Assembly (NCBI GenBank): GCA_020720365.1
Contig: DYOU01000013.1
Span: 1-35,050 of the forward strand
Direction: 5' to 3'
Source: Candidatus Elulimicrobium sp.
GTDB lineage: Bacteria; Omnitrophota; Gorgyraeia; Zapsychrales; Fredricksoniimonadaceae
DNA: 35,050 bases
Shown: positions 24,522 to 33,623 of the stretch, in pieces
How positions within the stretch are numbered: position 1 is the stretch's first letter
Layout of the letters: each line of letters begins with the position of its first letter
Notes under the pieces: generated by a model
The model's input: the letters and a program-made list of their open reading frames with translations, nothing else
What the model was told of the DNA's origin: nothing
Database searches by the model: none
Program-made: the position numbers and the translations under genes

Positions 24522-25376
24522 TTAATCGAAAATAACCGTTTTATTGGAATAGCAAAGAATTTTATGCTCTAAATGCCAACGTACCGCCCTGTAAAGGACC
24601 CTGCGCTCCAAATCCTGCCCCTCGTCAATCAGATCCTGAACCGAGTATCGATGATCAATCCGTACTGTATCCTGCTCAATAATCGGCCCCTGATCAAGAG
24701 CCTCGATCACATAATGACTGGTGGCTCCAATAATCTTGACCCCTTTATCATATGCCTGGGCATAGGGGCTACCTCCAATGAAAGCTGGCAAGAAAGAATG
24801 ATGAATATTAATAATCTGCTCTGGATAAGCACGGACAAATTTACCGGTCAAGATCTGATGATACCTGGCTAAAACAATTAAACCAATCTTTCTAACTTTT
24901 AACGCCTCTAGCTGAATGTCCTCCGCGGATGATTTTGATTCAGCCATAACCGGAATATGCAAGAACTCAATCCCCCACTGCTTTGCCAAAGATGCGGCTT
25001 CAGGATGATTACTTATAATAAGCAAAACTTTACAATGCGGAAGCTGGCCAGATTGATACCGAAACATTAAATCGTAGAGGCAATGATAATGCTTGGAAAC
25101 AAAAAGAGCGATATTAGTCATCTCATCCGAAAAATACAGGCTCCAATTCATCTGAAAACGCTCTGCCTCAGATGAAAAGACCTGACGCATATCCTGACGT
25201 TCTAAACTAAAGCCATGCATATCCCATTCAATACGCATAAAGAAGATCCCCATCTTCTCATCTATATGCTGGGCAGCGTGCAAAATATTTCCGCCGTGCT
25301 TAAACACCCAATCGGTGACAGCGGCTGTTATCCCTTTTTGATCAAGACATGATATAAGAAGAATAGCACGAATCAT
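24522..25376 (-). CDS. purU: Formyltetrahydrofolate deformylase
   Basis: The roughly 284-residue protein has an N-terminal ACT domain (RAILLISCLDQKGITAAVTD, residues about 3-22) and a formyl-transferase-like hydrolase domain with VLLIISNHPEAASLAKQWG, the NIHHSFLPAFIGGSPYAQAY catalytic motif (Asn/His) and DQGPIIEQD. PurU releases formate from 10-formyl-THF. I chose the ATG at 25376, 7 nt after the upstream regulator stop, because it begins the ACT domain; a longer frame would overlap that gene. It is the last gene of the che operon, a neighbour with no obvious link to chemotaxis. Confidence 0.92.
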   Translation of the reverse strand: MIRAILLISCLDQKGITAAVTDWVFKHGGNILHAAQHIDEKMGIFFMRIEWDMHGFSLERQDMRQVFSSEAERFQMNWSLYFSDEMTNIALFVSKHYHCLYDLMFRYQSGQLPHCKVLLIISNHPEAASLAKQWGIEFLHIPVMAESKSSAEDIQLEALKVRKIGLIVLARYHQILTGKFVRAYPEQIINIHHSFLPAFIGGSPYAQAYDKGVKIIGATSHYVIEALDQGPIIEQDTVRIDHRYSVQDLIDEGQDLERRVLYRAVRWHLEHKILCYSNKTVIFD

Positions 25377-25383
25377 GCAATGC

Positions 25384-25758
25384 CTATTTAAGATCTCCCA
25401 AAGCCTTCTGAACAGCCGACATGACCCGATCCGCCTCAAAAGGCTTTACAATATAGTCTGTTGCCCCCAAGCGAATGGCTTTCATTAAAGCATCACGCTG
25501 ATCAATCGCTGTCACCATGACGACTTTCGCAGCAGGATCATACTTGAGGATCTCTTCTAAAGCCTGAATCCCATCCATTTCAGGCATAACAATATCCATT
25601 GTTAGCAAATCAGGTTTTAATTCTTTATATTTCTCAACAGCTTCACGTCCATTGGAACATTCAGCGATCACATCATACCCTCCACATTCTGTTAATACAT
25701 CTTTAATCATCAAACGAATGATCGGGGCATCATCTACAGTAATAATTCTTTTTGGCAT
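25384..25758 (-). CDS. cheY: CheY-like response regulator, Bacillus CheY type
   Basis: The 124-residue single receiver domain has the acid pair D9-D10 in ITVDDAP, phospho-acceptor D55 in LLTMDIVMPEMDG, T83 in VMVTA and K105 in YIVKPFEADRV. The MPEMDGI and VKPFEADRV segments resemble B. subtilis/Thermotoga CheY more than the other CheY in this operon. The start is the ATG of MPKRI, which has AAAGGAGATC at good spacing; the frame is open further upstream into cheC but that is not the start. It is directly downstream of cheC, whose product would dephosphorylate it. Confidence 0.9.
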   Translation of the reverse strand: MPKRIITVDDAPIIRLMIKDVLTECGGYDVIAECSNGREAVEKYKELKPDLLTMDIVMPEMDGIQALEEILKYDPAAKVVMVTAIDQRDALMKAIRLGATDYIVKPFEADRVMSAVQKALGDLK

Positions 25759-25769
25759 ACGATCTCCTT

Positions 25770-26375
25770 TTAAGCAGCCGCGACAATACTGGCCAATGTT
25801 TTCTGAGTGTCTCCGGTCGGTAACAAAAACATGCGGCACTTGATATTCATCCGCACCACACGAAATTGACTTTCGATCATCAGAATCTCATTAAGATCTG
25901 CTGCCGCCTCCATAATATACTCTCCAAAAACTGTCGATGCATAATCATGCACAACTTTAGGCGGCGATGGGCGCATTTTGATCTGAAAATCAGAAGCAAA
26001 AACATTGGTAACCGCACTCGCCAGGATATTCCCTAACTCCTGAACTGTACTCGTTACATAAATATCAAACTTCTTGGTAGTCCCTAATTCCTTGCGCAGC
26101 ATCAAATCCGTCAGAGTCAAACTATCTTCTGCCGCCACATAAAATAAAAACTTGAACGGCATATCTCCAACCAGATCCACATACGCTCCGACTACATCCC
26201 CTTCATCAGAAACCATAATCGCTTCTGTAGCTTTGGAGATGTCCGCAACATAAACATTTTCAAGTTCGATCTTTGCTCCAACCTTAATACTCTTAGAAAG
26301 AACCTGTGAAGCCTTATCAATCGACAAATTAGCAATGAGCTGTAACGCTCGTTGAACCTGTTGTGATTCATCCAT
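25770..26375 (-). CDS. cheC: CheC-like CheY-P phosphatase, single active site
   Basis: The 201-residue protein has one complete CheC/CheX/FliY motif, S109-x3-E113-x2-N116-x22-P139 (STVQELGN). At the N-terminus the matching repeat is present structurally (LQLIANLSIDKASQVLSKS, about 11-29) but the catalytic Glu is replaced, so only the second site should work. CheC removes phosphate from CheY-P and binds CheD. The start at MDESQQ follows GGAGGAG; a longer frame into cheD is less likely. It sits in the order cheA-cheD-cheC-cheY. Confidence 0.87.
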   Translation of the reverse strand: MDESQQVQRALQLIANLSIDKASQVLSKSIKVGAKIELENVYVADISKATEAIMVSDEGDVVGAYVDLVGDMPFKFLFYVAAEDSLTLTDLMLRKELGTTKKFDIYVTSTVQELGNILASAVTNVFASDFQIKMRPSPPKVVHDYASTVFGEYIMEAAADLNEILMIESQFRVVRMNIKCRMFLLPTGDTQKTLASIVAAA

Positions 26376-26377
26376 AA

Positions 26378-26863
26378 TTAAAACTCCTCCGGTTGATTCC
26401 CAAAGATCTGACAAATAACTCTTCCAGTCTCAAGATTAAATTTGATACGATACCCTCTTTCTCCACCTACACAAGACGCCTTCACCGGGATCGCATTTGC
26501 CCTAAGGAGCGCTTTTACAGCTTCAATATTTTCGGCACCGATATTACGCTCTACTCCCTGAAGAACTTTTGCACCACCAAACATCTTGGCGACCAGGTCC
26601 GAAGACTGAACGCCAAAAGATGCCTTGATCATTCTAACAAGATCCGCGACACCGGTATCGGCATACTTGGCTTTCTTCAAATCAGGATTTGCCATATTCA
26701 TTCCCGCCGATGGCATCATTAAATGAAGCAGCCCTCCCACTTTATGAGAAGGCGAATACAAACACAAGCCAACACAAGAACCAAGCACAGTTGTTAATAT
26801 CTGCGACTCTTTGCCTACTTTAATATCCGCCATACCAACAGCAACTTCTTGACCTAAAGCCAT
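26378..26863 (-). CDS. cheD: Chemoreceptor glutamine deamidase CheD
   Basis: The 161-residue CheD deamidates receptor glutamines and is steered by CheC. The catalytic triad can be placed: Thr in ILTTVLGSC, Cys in LGSCVGLCLY (near residue 30) and His in GGLLHLMMP (near 47). VAKMFGGAKVL and NIGAENIEAVKALL also fit the family. It starts 2 nt after the cheA stop and its end overlaps the cheC ribosome binding site. Confidence 0.94.
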   Translation of the reverse strand: MALGQEVAVGMADIKVGKESQILTTVLGSCVGLCLYSPSHKVGGLLHLMMPSAGMNMANPDLKKAKYADTGVADLVRMIKASFGVQSSDLVAKMFGGAKVLQGVERNIGAENIEAVKALLRANAIPVKASCVGGERGYRIKFNLETGRVICQIFGNQPEEF

Positions 26864-26865
26864 TT

Positions 26866-29778
26866 TTACCTCGATTCCTTGATAATAGTTGCCGGATCAA
26901 GAATTAAAGCCACATTGCCATCAGCCAAAATAGAAGCCCCAATAACACCCTTAACCCGAGCAAAATGTTTCGTAAATGATTTAATAACAATTTCATCTTT
27001 ACCAACCAAAGAATCCACCTGAACACCCAAACGATTCTCCCCATCAGTAATAATAACCAACCGTTTATGATCTTCATCAGTATCTTTGTTCGGCTTCACT
27101 TTAATAACCTTCTCCAACTCAATTAAAGACAAAGCATGATTCCGCAATTTTACAGTTGCATTCCCATCCACGTAATAAATATCCTTTTTAGGGACCTTAA
27201 TAATCTCTGTAACAGCGTCAAGAGGTAAAGCATAAACTTCACCGCCGATCACGACCAGCAATGCTTGAATGATCGCCAAAGTTAACGGGATCTTAAGAAT
27301 AAACGATGAGCCTTCTCCCAATTTAGTATTAATGTCAACCACCCCATTGAACGAGGCGATCATACTACGCACCACATCCATTCCAACTCCACGGCCAGAT
27401 AAACCCGTCACTTTCTGAGCTGTGCTAAAGCCAGGAAGAAAGATTAAATTAAGCTTTTCCTTTTCTGTCATCCTCTGCGACTGCTCTTCAGTAATAACGC
27501 CTTTTTTAACAGCAATACCGGCTATTTTGTCGGCATCCATACCTTTCCCGTCATCACTAATCTGAATACACATACTGTTACCTTTATGCGATGCTCGTAA
27601 AAGGATCGTACCAACAGGATTCTTGTTTGTTTTGGCTCGATCCTCCGCACTTTCTAAACCATGATCTACTGCATTACGGATCATATGCGTCAGCGGATCA
27701 CCCAAGCCATCAACAATCTTCTTGTCCAACTCGGTTTCAGCGCCTTCAATCTTAAGATTTACTTCCTTATTCAGGTCTTTGGAAATATCGCGAACAATCC
27801 GCTTAAAGCGCGTAAAAACGCCTTCAACAGGAACCATTCGGGTCTGCATAACACTAGCCTGCAAATCTGAAGCCGTCTTTTCAAGGGCACTCGTTGTTTC
27901 CGAAAGGATATGAAAATTAGCCGTAAACTCTTCTCGATCAGATTGCACACACAATGTTTGAATACTAGCCTTCAATTCTTCGATCATCTTCTGCAAACGC
28001 CCCGCATCCTTGCCCGTAGACGCTACCGCGCTAATAAATTCTTTTTCCAACTCACTCACTAATAATGCCGTATGCTCTGTAATACGCACAACATCTTTCT
28101 GCCGTGTCATATCATTACTAAACAACCCTACTAGCCGAGCATATTGAGAACGAATAATAACTAACTCCCCTGAAAGGTTCATTAACTTATCCAGTTTACG
28201 CGCATCGATCTTTACAGTAGAGATCTCAACAGGTGTGTTGACAGCCGCTGAAGCTTGTGGCTTATGCTCATCTTTAACTACTGGCGATGGCACGGCAGAG
28301 GTCTGTTTGATCTCCGGCACCACATTGACCTCAGGAGGATGTTCTTTCTCCATAACCTTGTCTCCCATTATCGTTTGAATAAGTTCAGCATCTGCCATCT
28401 CAACTGTCTTAATCGTTACCCCATCCATCATAAGGATTTCACGAATATTTGTTTCATTAATATTGGAACAAAATAATACCTGGATCATAGCATCAGCCTT
28501 GACCGTATCCAAAACCTCAACGGAAGGAAATGAACCGGCAACACGTCCACTCTTATTTAATCGCTCCTCAATCATAGCTAAACGCATTGATTTAATAGCT
28601 TCACGCGCAACAATAACACCCTCAACAATAAAAACATCTTTACCTTGTCCCCGTTCGGACTTAACAACCGACCTCACAGCCTCTGGCAAGTTTGCCCAAT
28701 CAACATTAACTTCCTGGACCTTGACAACCGGAGGTTTGACAACAACAGGAGCCACAGCTGCCACAGGGGATGTCTTCGTCGCTGCTACCTTCATTTCCAA
28801 GACAACCTTGATAGAGCACTTATCAAGCTCTTTACATATTGGCACAATATTATAATTAATTTTTCTCGTCAGTTTTAATGAATCAATCATTTCCTTAAAT
28901 GCATCAACTCCCCTGAAGAATATCGCCAGCAACGTCACTGGCAAAGGCTTCTTCTGTGAGCGAAAATATTCAAGAATATTCTCCATCTTATGGGCCACTT
29001 CAGCAATCGGCTTGGCATTCACCAATCCGGCTGAACCTTTAATCGTATGCATCGTCCGAAAAACTTCATTAACAATTTCTATATCGTCCAGCTCTTTTTC
29101 TGCTTTTAAAAAAGCCGCATTCAATGTGTCAATATTCTGCTCAATTTCACTGACAAATTGTTCCAGATAACGCTCACTGATACCTTCTTCATCTACCGAT
29201 GAATGCTCTCCGTCTTTAACAGCCCCCGAAGATACTTGTGACGATGAAGGTTTCAAAGGAGTAGGAATAGAAACGACAGGCGGCACAACCGGGGCTACCA
29301 CAGGAGCCGGCTTTGAAACAACCGCCGGCGCCACTACAGAAACCGCAACGGGAACAACACCCCCACCTGGATTCAGTATTTTTTCAATCTTTTGAACATC
29401 AACATCAATATCAACATCTTCTGTCTTATTTTCTTTCAAGCTCTTTAACAAATTAACAAGCGTATCAAACGCAGAGAACAGGACGTCCACGATCTGCGCA
29501 TTCAATAACAACTCAGCGTCACGCAATTTCTGCAATAAAGTTTCCGCTTTATGTGTTAACCCAACAACCTTTTTTAGACCGATAAATGAGGCCGTCCCTT
29601 TAATTGTATGTGCTGAGCGGAACATTGTGTTCAGGTCATCTGGAGACATAGCTTCGCCTCCCTTGATAGCCGCTTCCGCCACCAACATTTTCTCATTCAA
29701 CACTTGCAAATGCTCATCACTCTCCTGAAGAAATTCAGGAAGCATTTCCATTACGTCATCGGGTATCATTTCTGCCAT
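26866..29778 (-). CDS. cheA: Chemotaxis histidine kinase CheA with two Hpt domains
   Basis: This 970-residue protein is long for CheA. Hpt 1 has H57 (AHTIKGTASF), and after a Pro/Val-rich linker (about 138-180) Hpt 2 has H244 (MHTIKGSAGL). A second linker leads to a small alpha/beta domain (about 380-465) that may be the CheY-docking domain. The dimerisation domain (about 520-650) starts KLDKLMNLSGELVIIRSQ and is longer than usual. The ATPase domain has N702 in HMIRNAVDHGLE, DDGKGMD and GRGVGMDVV, and a CheW-like domain ends the protein. It passes phosphate to the CheY proteins and CheB. Confidence 0.95.
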   Translation of the reverse strand: MAEMIPDDVMEMLPEFLQESDEHLQVLNEKMLVAEAAIKGGEAMSPDDLNTMFRSAHTIKGTASFIGLKKVVGLTHKAETLLQKLRDAELLLNAQIVDVLFSAFDTLVNLLKSLKENKTEDVDIDVDVQKIEKILNPGGGVVPVAVSVVAPAVVSKPAPVVAPVVPPVVSIPTPLKPSSSQVSSGAVKDGEHSSVDEEGISERYLEQFVSEIEQNIDTLNAAFLKAEKELDDIEIVNEVFRTMHTIKGSAGLVNAKPIAEVAHKMENILEYFRSQKKPLPVTLLAIFFRGVDAFKEMIDSLKLTRKINYNIVPICKELDKCSIKVVLEMKVAATKTSPVAAVAPVVVKPPVVKVQEVNVDWANLPEAVRSVVKSERGQGKDVFIVEGVIVAREAIKSMRLAMIEERLNKSGRVAGSFPSVEVLDTVKADAMIQVLFCSNINETNIREILMMDGVTIKTVEMADAELIQTIMGDKVMEKEHPPEVNVVPEIKQTSAVPSPVVKDEHKPQASAAVNTPVEISTVKIDARKLDKLMNLSGELVIIRSQYARLVGLFSNDMTRQKDVVRITEHTALLVSELEKEFISAVASTGKDAGRLQKMIEELKASIQTLCVQSDREEFTANFHILSETTSALEKTASDLQASVMQTRMVPVEGVFTRFKRIVRDISKDLNKEVNLKIEGAETELDKKIVDGLGDPLTHMIRNAVDHGLESAEDRAKTNKNPVGTILLRASHKGNSMCIQISDDGKGMDADKIAGIAVKKGVITEEQSQRMTEKEKLNLIFLPGFSTAQKVTGLSGRGVGMDVVRSMIASFNGVVDINTKLGEGSSFILKIPLTLAIIQALLVVIGGEVYALPLDAVTEIIKVPKKDIYYVDGNATVKLRNHALSLIELEKVIKVKPNKDTDEDHKRLVIITDGENRLGVQVDSLVGKDEIVIKSFTKHFARVKGVIGASILADGNVALILDPATIIKESR

Positions 29779-29792
29779 TATCGCAATCTCCT

Positions 29793-30845
29793 TTATGCCC
29801 CAACTGCGCCAACTTTTGCCAATACATCAGGGATATGGAACAAATCCGTTTCCAAATCTACAGCCCCGATATTCTTTGCTGATTTTGGCATGCCATAAAC
29901 CACACAAGTATCCTCATTCTGCCCGACAACAAAAGACCCCTTCTGATGCATCTTCAACAACCCCCTGGAGCCGTCATCACCAATGCCTGTCAAAATCACA
30001 CCCACGGCATTGTTTCCATAATACTGGGCAACAGAATCAAATAAAACATCACAAGACGGGCAAAAACTGTTAACTTTTTCTATCCCGCCAACATTCAATA
30101 TTGTCTGTGCCGCTGTCTTACGGATTCGCATTTGATAACCACCTGGAGCAATATAACAAGTATTAGCTTCCAATACCTGACCATTTTTAGCTTCAAATAC
30201 ACGAATATTCCCCAGAGTATTCAAACGTGCCGCAAAACTTCCCGTAAAAGTTGCCGGCATATGCTGAACCCAAACGATCGGGGGAGTCCTATCCGGCAGC
30301 CGTTTGACAATCTCTACAGCTGCCTGAACACCCCCCGTCGATGAACCAACTGCTAGAATGTCAACCTTTCTGCTCACAATTTTAGAAGAAACTCCGACCG
30401 TACTCTTCGATTCAGGAGAAGGGATGGGCTTGGCCGTGCCTTTCCGATAACGATTTCTTGATGCTATGATCTCAATCTTTTTTACAATTTCGTCAGCAAT
30501 CTCGCTAAGAGCATGTACCCCGGCTGATGGTTTAGGCAAATAATCAACAGCCCCGTACTCTAAAGCTTTAACAGTGACGCTTGCCCCTGTTTGTGCCAAT
30601 GTGCTAAAAATAAAAACAGGTAATGGACATTCATCCATGATCCTTCGAAGCGCTTCCAACCCATTCATCACAGGCATTTCACAATCAAGAATCAAAACAT
30701 CCGGCTTCAAGGCATTGACCTGTTCAATCGCCTCTTTGCCATTCCGCGCTTCACCTATAACTTTAATCGTCCCCTTGACCTCTAAAACATCTTTCAATAC
30801 TTTTCGTAAAAAAGGAGAATCATCCGCACATACAACATTAATCAT
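29793..30845 (-). CDS. cheB: Chemotaxis response regulator / protein-glutamate methylesterase CheB
   Basis: The 350-residue CheB has a receiver domain with D8-D9 (ADDSPF), phospho-acceptor D54 (LILDCEMPVMNG) and K105 (YLPKP). A linker (about 130-160) leads to the methylesterase domain with Ser169 in GSSTGGVQAA, His195 in WVQHMPATFTGSFA and Asp290/291 in LTGIGDDGSRG. It demethylates or deamidates receptors when phosphorylated by CheA. It lies 13 nt after cheR. Confidence 0.96.
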   Translation of the reverse strand: MINVVCADDSPFLRKVLKDVLEVKGTIKVIGEARNGKEAIEQVNALKPDVLILDCEMPVMNGLEALRRIMDECPLPVFIFSTLAQTGASVTVKALEYGAVDYLPKPSAGVHALSEIADEIVKKIEIIASRNRYRKGTAKPIPSPESKSTVGVSSKIVSRKVDILAVGSSTGGVQAAVEIVKRLPDRTPPIVWVQHMPATFTGSFAARLNTLGNIRVFEAKNGQVLEANTCYIAPGGYQMRIRKTAAQTILNVGGIEKVNSFCPSCDVLFDSVAQYYGNNAVGVILTGIGDDGSRGLLKMHQKGSFVVGQNEDTCVVYGMPKSAKNIGAVDLETDLFHIPDVLAKVGAVGA

Positions 30846-30858
30846 AAAAACAGTTTCC

Positions 30859-31683
30859 TTATTTTTGATAAATACCCGATGAAACCGTTTTCAAGGACGT
30901 CTTAACATCATTCAAACTTTCAGAAAGGCTGATCAAAAAATACCCCCCTGGTTTCAGGCTAGCTAAAACATTATCAACAACCTTCTGCTTGCTCTGACTA
31001 TCAAAATAAATCATGACATTCCTTAAAAAAACAACATCAAAATCCTTCTCAGCAAAAGGTTTTAACAAATTATGCTGAACAAATCGAACCGTACTTTTTA
31101 AAGCCGGATCAAGATTGAATTCTTTCCACATTTTATTGCGGCTTCCTTCATACGGCTTAAAGTATTTTGACTTTAATGTTTCCGGCACTTCCTTAATACT
31201 CCGCTCTGAATAAATGCCTTCCTTTGCTTCCCCTATAACTTCACTATTAATGTCAGAAGCGATCAAATGAACTTTCCAACCCGACTTTCCCTTAAAGAAC
31301 TCCCGACAAGTCATCGCAATAGAATACGGCTCCTCACCACTAGAACTCGCACCCGACCATATTCTGGCATTAAAACCGTTTGAACTTCCCTTGGAAACAA
31401 TGCTTGGCAATATCGTCTCATAGAAATAATTAAACTGCTTGGTATGCCGAAAAAAATAAGTTTCATTCGTCGTCAACGCATTAATGAATATCTCCATCTC
31501 TGAGCCCGTTTCTTTCTCAATCAACGGCACATAATCAAGGAAACGCGTTAAATGCAACTCTTCCAGACGACTGCGTAATCGGGTCATCACCAACGGCTTC
31601 TTTGTCGGTTTCAATAAAACGCCCGTCCGCTTATACATAATATCTTTAATCAGATCAAATTCTTTATCTGTAATATCGATCAT
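30859..31683 (-). CDS. cheR: Chemotaxis protein methyltransferase CheR
   Basis: The 274-residue SAM-dependent enzyme methylates receptor glutamates. The N-terminal helical domain spans about 1-75. TTNETYFFRHTKQF (about 69-82), the SAM motif RIWSGASSSGEEPYSIAM (about 107-124), SDINSEVIGEAKEGIYS and FLRNVMIYFD are characteristic. It shows no tetratricopeptide extension. It lies directly upstream of cheB. Confidence 0.96.
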   Translation of the reverse strand: MIDITDKEFDLIKDIMYKRTGVLLKPTKKPLVMTRLRSRLEELHLTRFLDYVPLIEKETGSEMEIFINALTTNETYFFRHTKQFNYFYETILPSIVSKGSSNGFNARIWSGASSSGEEPYSIAMTCREFFKGKSGWKVHLIASDINSEVIGEAKEGIYSERSIKEVPETLKSKYFKPYEGSRNKMWKEFNLDPALKSTVRFVQHNLLKPFAEKDFDVVFLRNVMIYFDSQSKQKVVDNVLASLKPGGYFLISLSESLNDVKTSLKTVSSGIYQK

Positions 31684-31691
31684 ATAAAGCT

Positions 31692-32111
31692 CTACTTCTT
31701 TGTTTTCTCAATTTGCAAATATTTTTTTAGTGCCAAACGATGTCCACTATCGATCGCAGTAAAAACGACTCCAATATCAAAACGTCCCTGTCCGATATCC
31801 TCGACCCTGACAACCTTTCCCAAAACAACCAAAGGCTGATGACGGGACAAAACATCCGCTTTATAAAACTCTAATTTGTATTTTTCCCACCCTGGAATAT
31901 CGATTTGAAGTTTGAGAAGAGCGCCCACCGCGTAAGGATCATTTGTTTCAAACAGAATGCCACTCTCACTAAGACTCTTTGTAAATGTACGGATCCTTTT
32001 AGCTATAGATCCACTAAAGTTCGCAGGGTCAAAAGGTTCACAAACCAAAAGATCTTCTTCATCAATACGAATGAACTGTCTTCTTTCCACATTTTTATAG
32101 ATCTTAGGCAT
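31692..32111 (-). CDS. PilZ-domain protein
   Basis: The 139-residue protein has the c-di-GMP-binding RxxxR motif as ERRQFIRI (R10/R11 to R15) near its N-terminus and a degenerate second motif SLSESGILFET (usually D/N-x-S-x2-G). A compact beta-rich domain follows. It may link c-di-GMP to motility in this operon, as YcgR-type proteins do elsewhere, but it has no YcgR N-domain. The start is the ATG of MPKIYKN behind GGGGAGG; the frame extends 13 codons further without support. Confidence 0.82.
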   Translation of the reverse strand: MPKIYKNVERRQFIRIDEEDLLVCEPFDPANFSGSIAKRIRTFTKSLSESGILFETNDPYAVGALLKLQIDIPGWEKYKLEFYKADVLSRHQPLVVLGKVVRVEDIGQGRFDIGVVFTAIDSGHRLALKKYLQIEKTKK

Positions 32112-32163
32112 GCAAACCTCCCCGAAAATAACGGCCCCTTCATTAAACAATTACACTTCATCT

Positions 32164-33087
32164 TTACAGCACCTTCGCATCTACTAATGCCACTAATTGA
32201 TTAATTTCCGGCTTTGAAATTTCTCCATCGGAACCAACGCTTTTACATTTGAAAACAAGTTCCTTGGAAATCATCGACGAGAAAGCAATGCAAGGCATCC
32301 GACGTAAACGAGGATCTTCTTTAATCCGTTTAATTAAATGAAGACCATCCATCTGAGGCATTTCAATATCAGTGATCATTAAATTATAATATTGTTCAAC
32401 ATTCTGGAAGTTGGCCAATGCCGTAATAGCGGCTAATTTTGCCCAGGCCTCTTCACCATTAGTCGCAATTTCTGTATTATATCCTGCCGTATGTAAATGA
32501 TCCACGATCAATTGACGGATAAAATCAGAATCTTCCGCCACCAATATTCTTTTTGAAGCCCGATCCACTGTAGAGGGCTGACTATACTCATCAGCTGCCG
32601 GAGCACGCAAATGAGCCCGAGGATTTATATGAGAAGAAATCTTCTCAAAATCCAATAAAAATATGACTCGATCTTGAATCTTAACAATCCCAACCGTATA
32701 TCCCTGCTCTGTCTGCAACATCTGAGACGGCTGTTCAACAGTCTTCCATGAAAGGCGGTGAATCCGCGCTACCGTACTAACCAAAAATCCAATAATAATT
32801 TTATTAAATTCAGCGATAATAATACGATTAACCCTTTTATCAAAAGGGCAATTTACTTTTAAATGCTGCGCAAGATTTACAACTGGAATGATCGCTCCAC
32901 GTAAATTAATAGCGCCGTAAATAGAAACATGTGCATCCGGAACAGGAACAATATCAATATCAGCTTTAATAATTTCACGGACTTTAGCAATATTTATGCC
33001 GTAAAGCGCTCCTGAAATAGAGAATTCAACAATCTCCAGCTCATTTGTTCCCGCTTCAAGTAAAATACCACTCGCATTATTATCCAC
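32164..33087 (-). CDS. cheV: CheV: CheW-like coupling domain fused to a receiver
   Basis: This 307-residue protein has a CheW-like domain (about 15-155: EFSISGALYGINIAKVREII, AINLRGAIIPVVNLAQHL) and a C-terminal receiver (about 180-307) with ILVAEDSDF, phospho-acceptor D240 in ITDIEMPQMDG and K292 in ISKPE. CheV couples receptors to CheA and its phosphorylation helps adaptation. It lies 23 nt after cheW. Confidence 0.94.
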   Translation of the reverse strand: MDNNASGILLEAGTNELEIVEFSISGALYGINIAKVREIIKADIDIVPVPDAHVSIYGAINLRGAIIPVVNLAQHLKVNCPFDKRVNRIIIAEFNKIIIGFLVSTVARIHRLSWKTVEQPSQMLQTEQGYTVGIVKIQDRVIFLLDFEKISSHINPRAHLRAPAADEYSQPSTVDRASKRILVAEDSDFIRQLIVDHLHTAGYNTEIATNGEEAWAKLAAITALANFQNVEQYYNLMITDIEMPQMDGLHLIKRIKEDPRLRRMPCIAFSSMISKELVFKCKSVGSDGEISKPEINQLVALVDAKVL

Positions 33088-33110
33088 AGCACCCTCGCAA
33101 GTTATTTGAT

Positions 33111-33605
33111 TTACACAACAGAGAAATCGATAATTTCTTTGAGCATATGTTCATGCATCTTTAAAAGATCAAGAATAACAATCATACGACCCTCTAACTC
33201 ACCAAGACCGTGAATATACTCACGATCTATGTTCATTTTTACAGACGGAGCCGGATCAACCTGAGTCATATCGAATTTTACGTTATCCAGCACCTGATCC
33301 ACAACAAGACTGATCATCGTCCCATCAATTGACGCTGATAGGATCCTGGTTTCAGAAGTAAACTCACGGTCCGGCAACCTGAACTTTCTACGTAAATCAA
33401 AAACCGGAATAATATTCCCACGACTATTAATCACTCCAAGACAAAAAGAGGGCATTTGGGGAATATCTGTTATTTTAGGGATTTTAACAACTTCCTGGAT
33501 AAGCTGAATATCAATCGCATACTCTTCGTTGGCCAGCTTAAAACAAACAAACTGTTTGATCTCAACTTCTTTCTGATTATAACTATTTGCTACTGGATTT
33601 CCCAT
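33111..33605 (-). CDS. cheW: Chemotaxis coupling protein CheW
   Basis: The 164-residue CheW domain protein has FVCFKLANEEYAIDIQLIQEV, PQMPSFCLGVINSRGNIIPV with DLRRKFRLP, and the C-terminal GEGR-like segment GLGELEGRMIVILDLLKM. It couples chemoreceptors to CheA. It is the upstream neighbour of cheV, so two coupling proteins are made. Confidence 0.94.
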   Translation of the reverse strand: MGNPVANSYNQKEVEIKQFVCFKLANEEYAIDIQLIQEVVKIPKITDIPQMPSFCLGVINSRGNIIPVFDLRRKFRLPDREFTSETRILSASIDGTMISLVVDQVLDNVKFDMTQVDPAPSVKMNIDREYIHGLGELEGRMIVILDLLKMHEHMLKEIIDFSVV

Positions 33606-33623
33606 AGCCGCCCTCGATTGTTG

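Noticed and set aside
25377-25439. N-terminal extension of purU into the upstream regulator gene
   Set aside because: The added residues are read out of frame from the response regulator; the ACT domain begins at the ATG at 25376.
25759-25839. N-terminal extension of the second cheY into cheC
   Set aside because: The internal ATG has AAAGGAGATC at good spacing and begins the receiver domain directly; the extension is antiparallel to no known domain and overlaps cheC.
28463-28855. Plus-strand open frame of 130 codons opposite cheA
   Set aside because: It lies across the low-complexity linker of cheA; Thr/Ser-rich antisense translation only.
29322-29420. Pro/Val/Ala-rich repeat in cheA as a possible separate low-complexity gene or tandem DNA repeat
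   Set aside because: It is the flexible linker between the two Hpt domains; the reading frame continues without a break.
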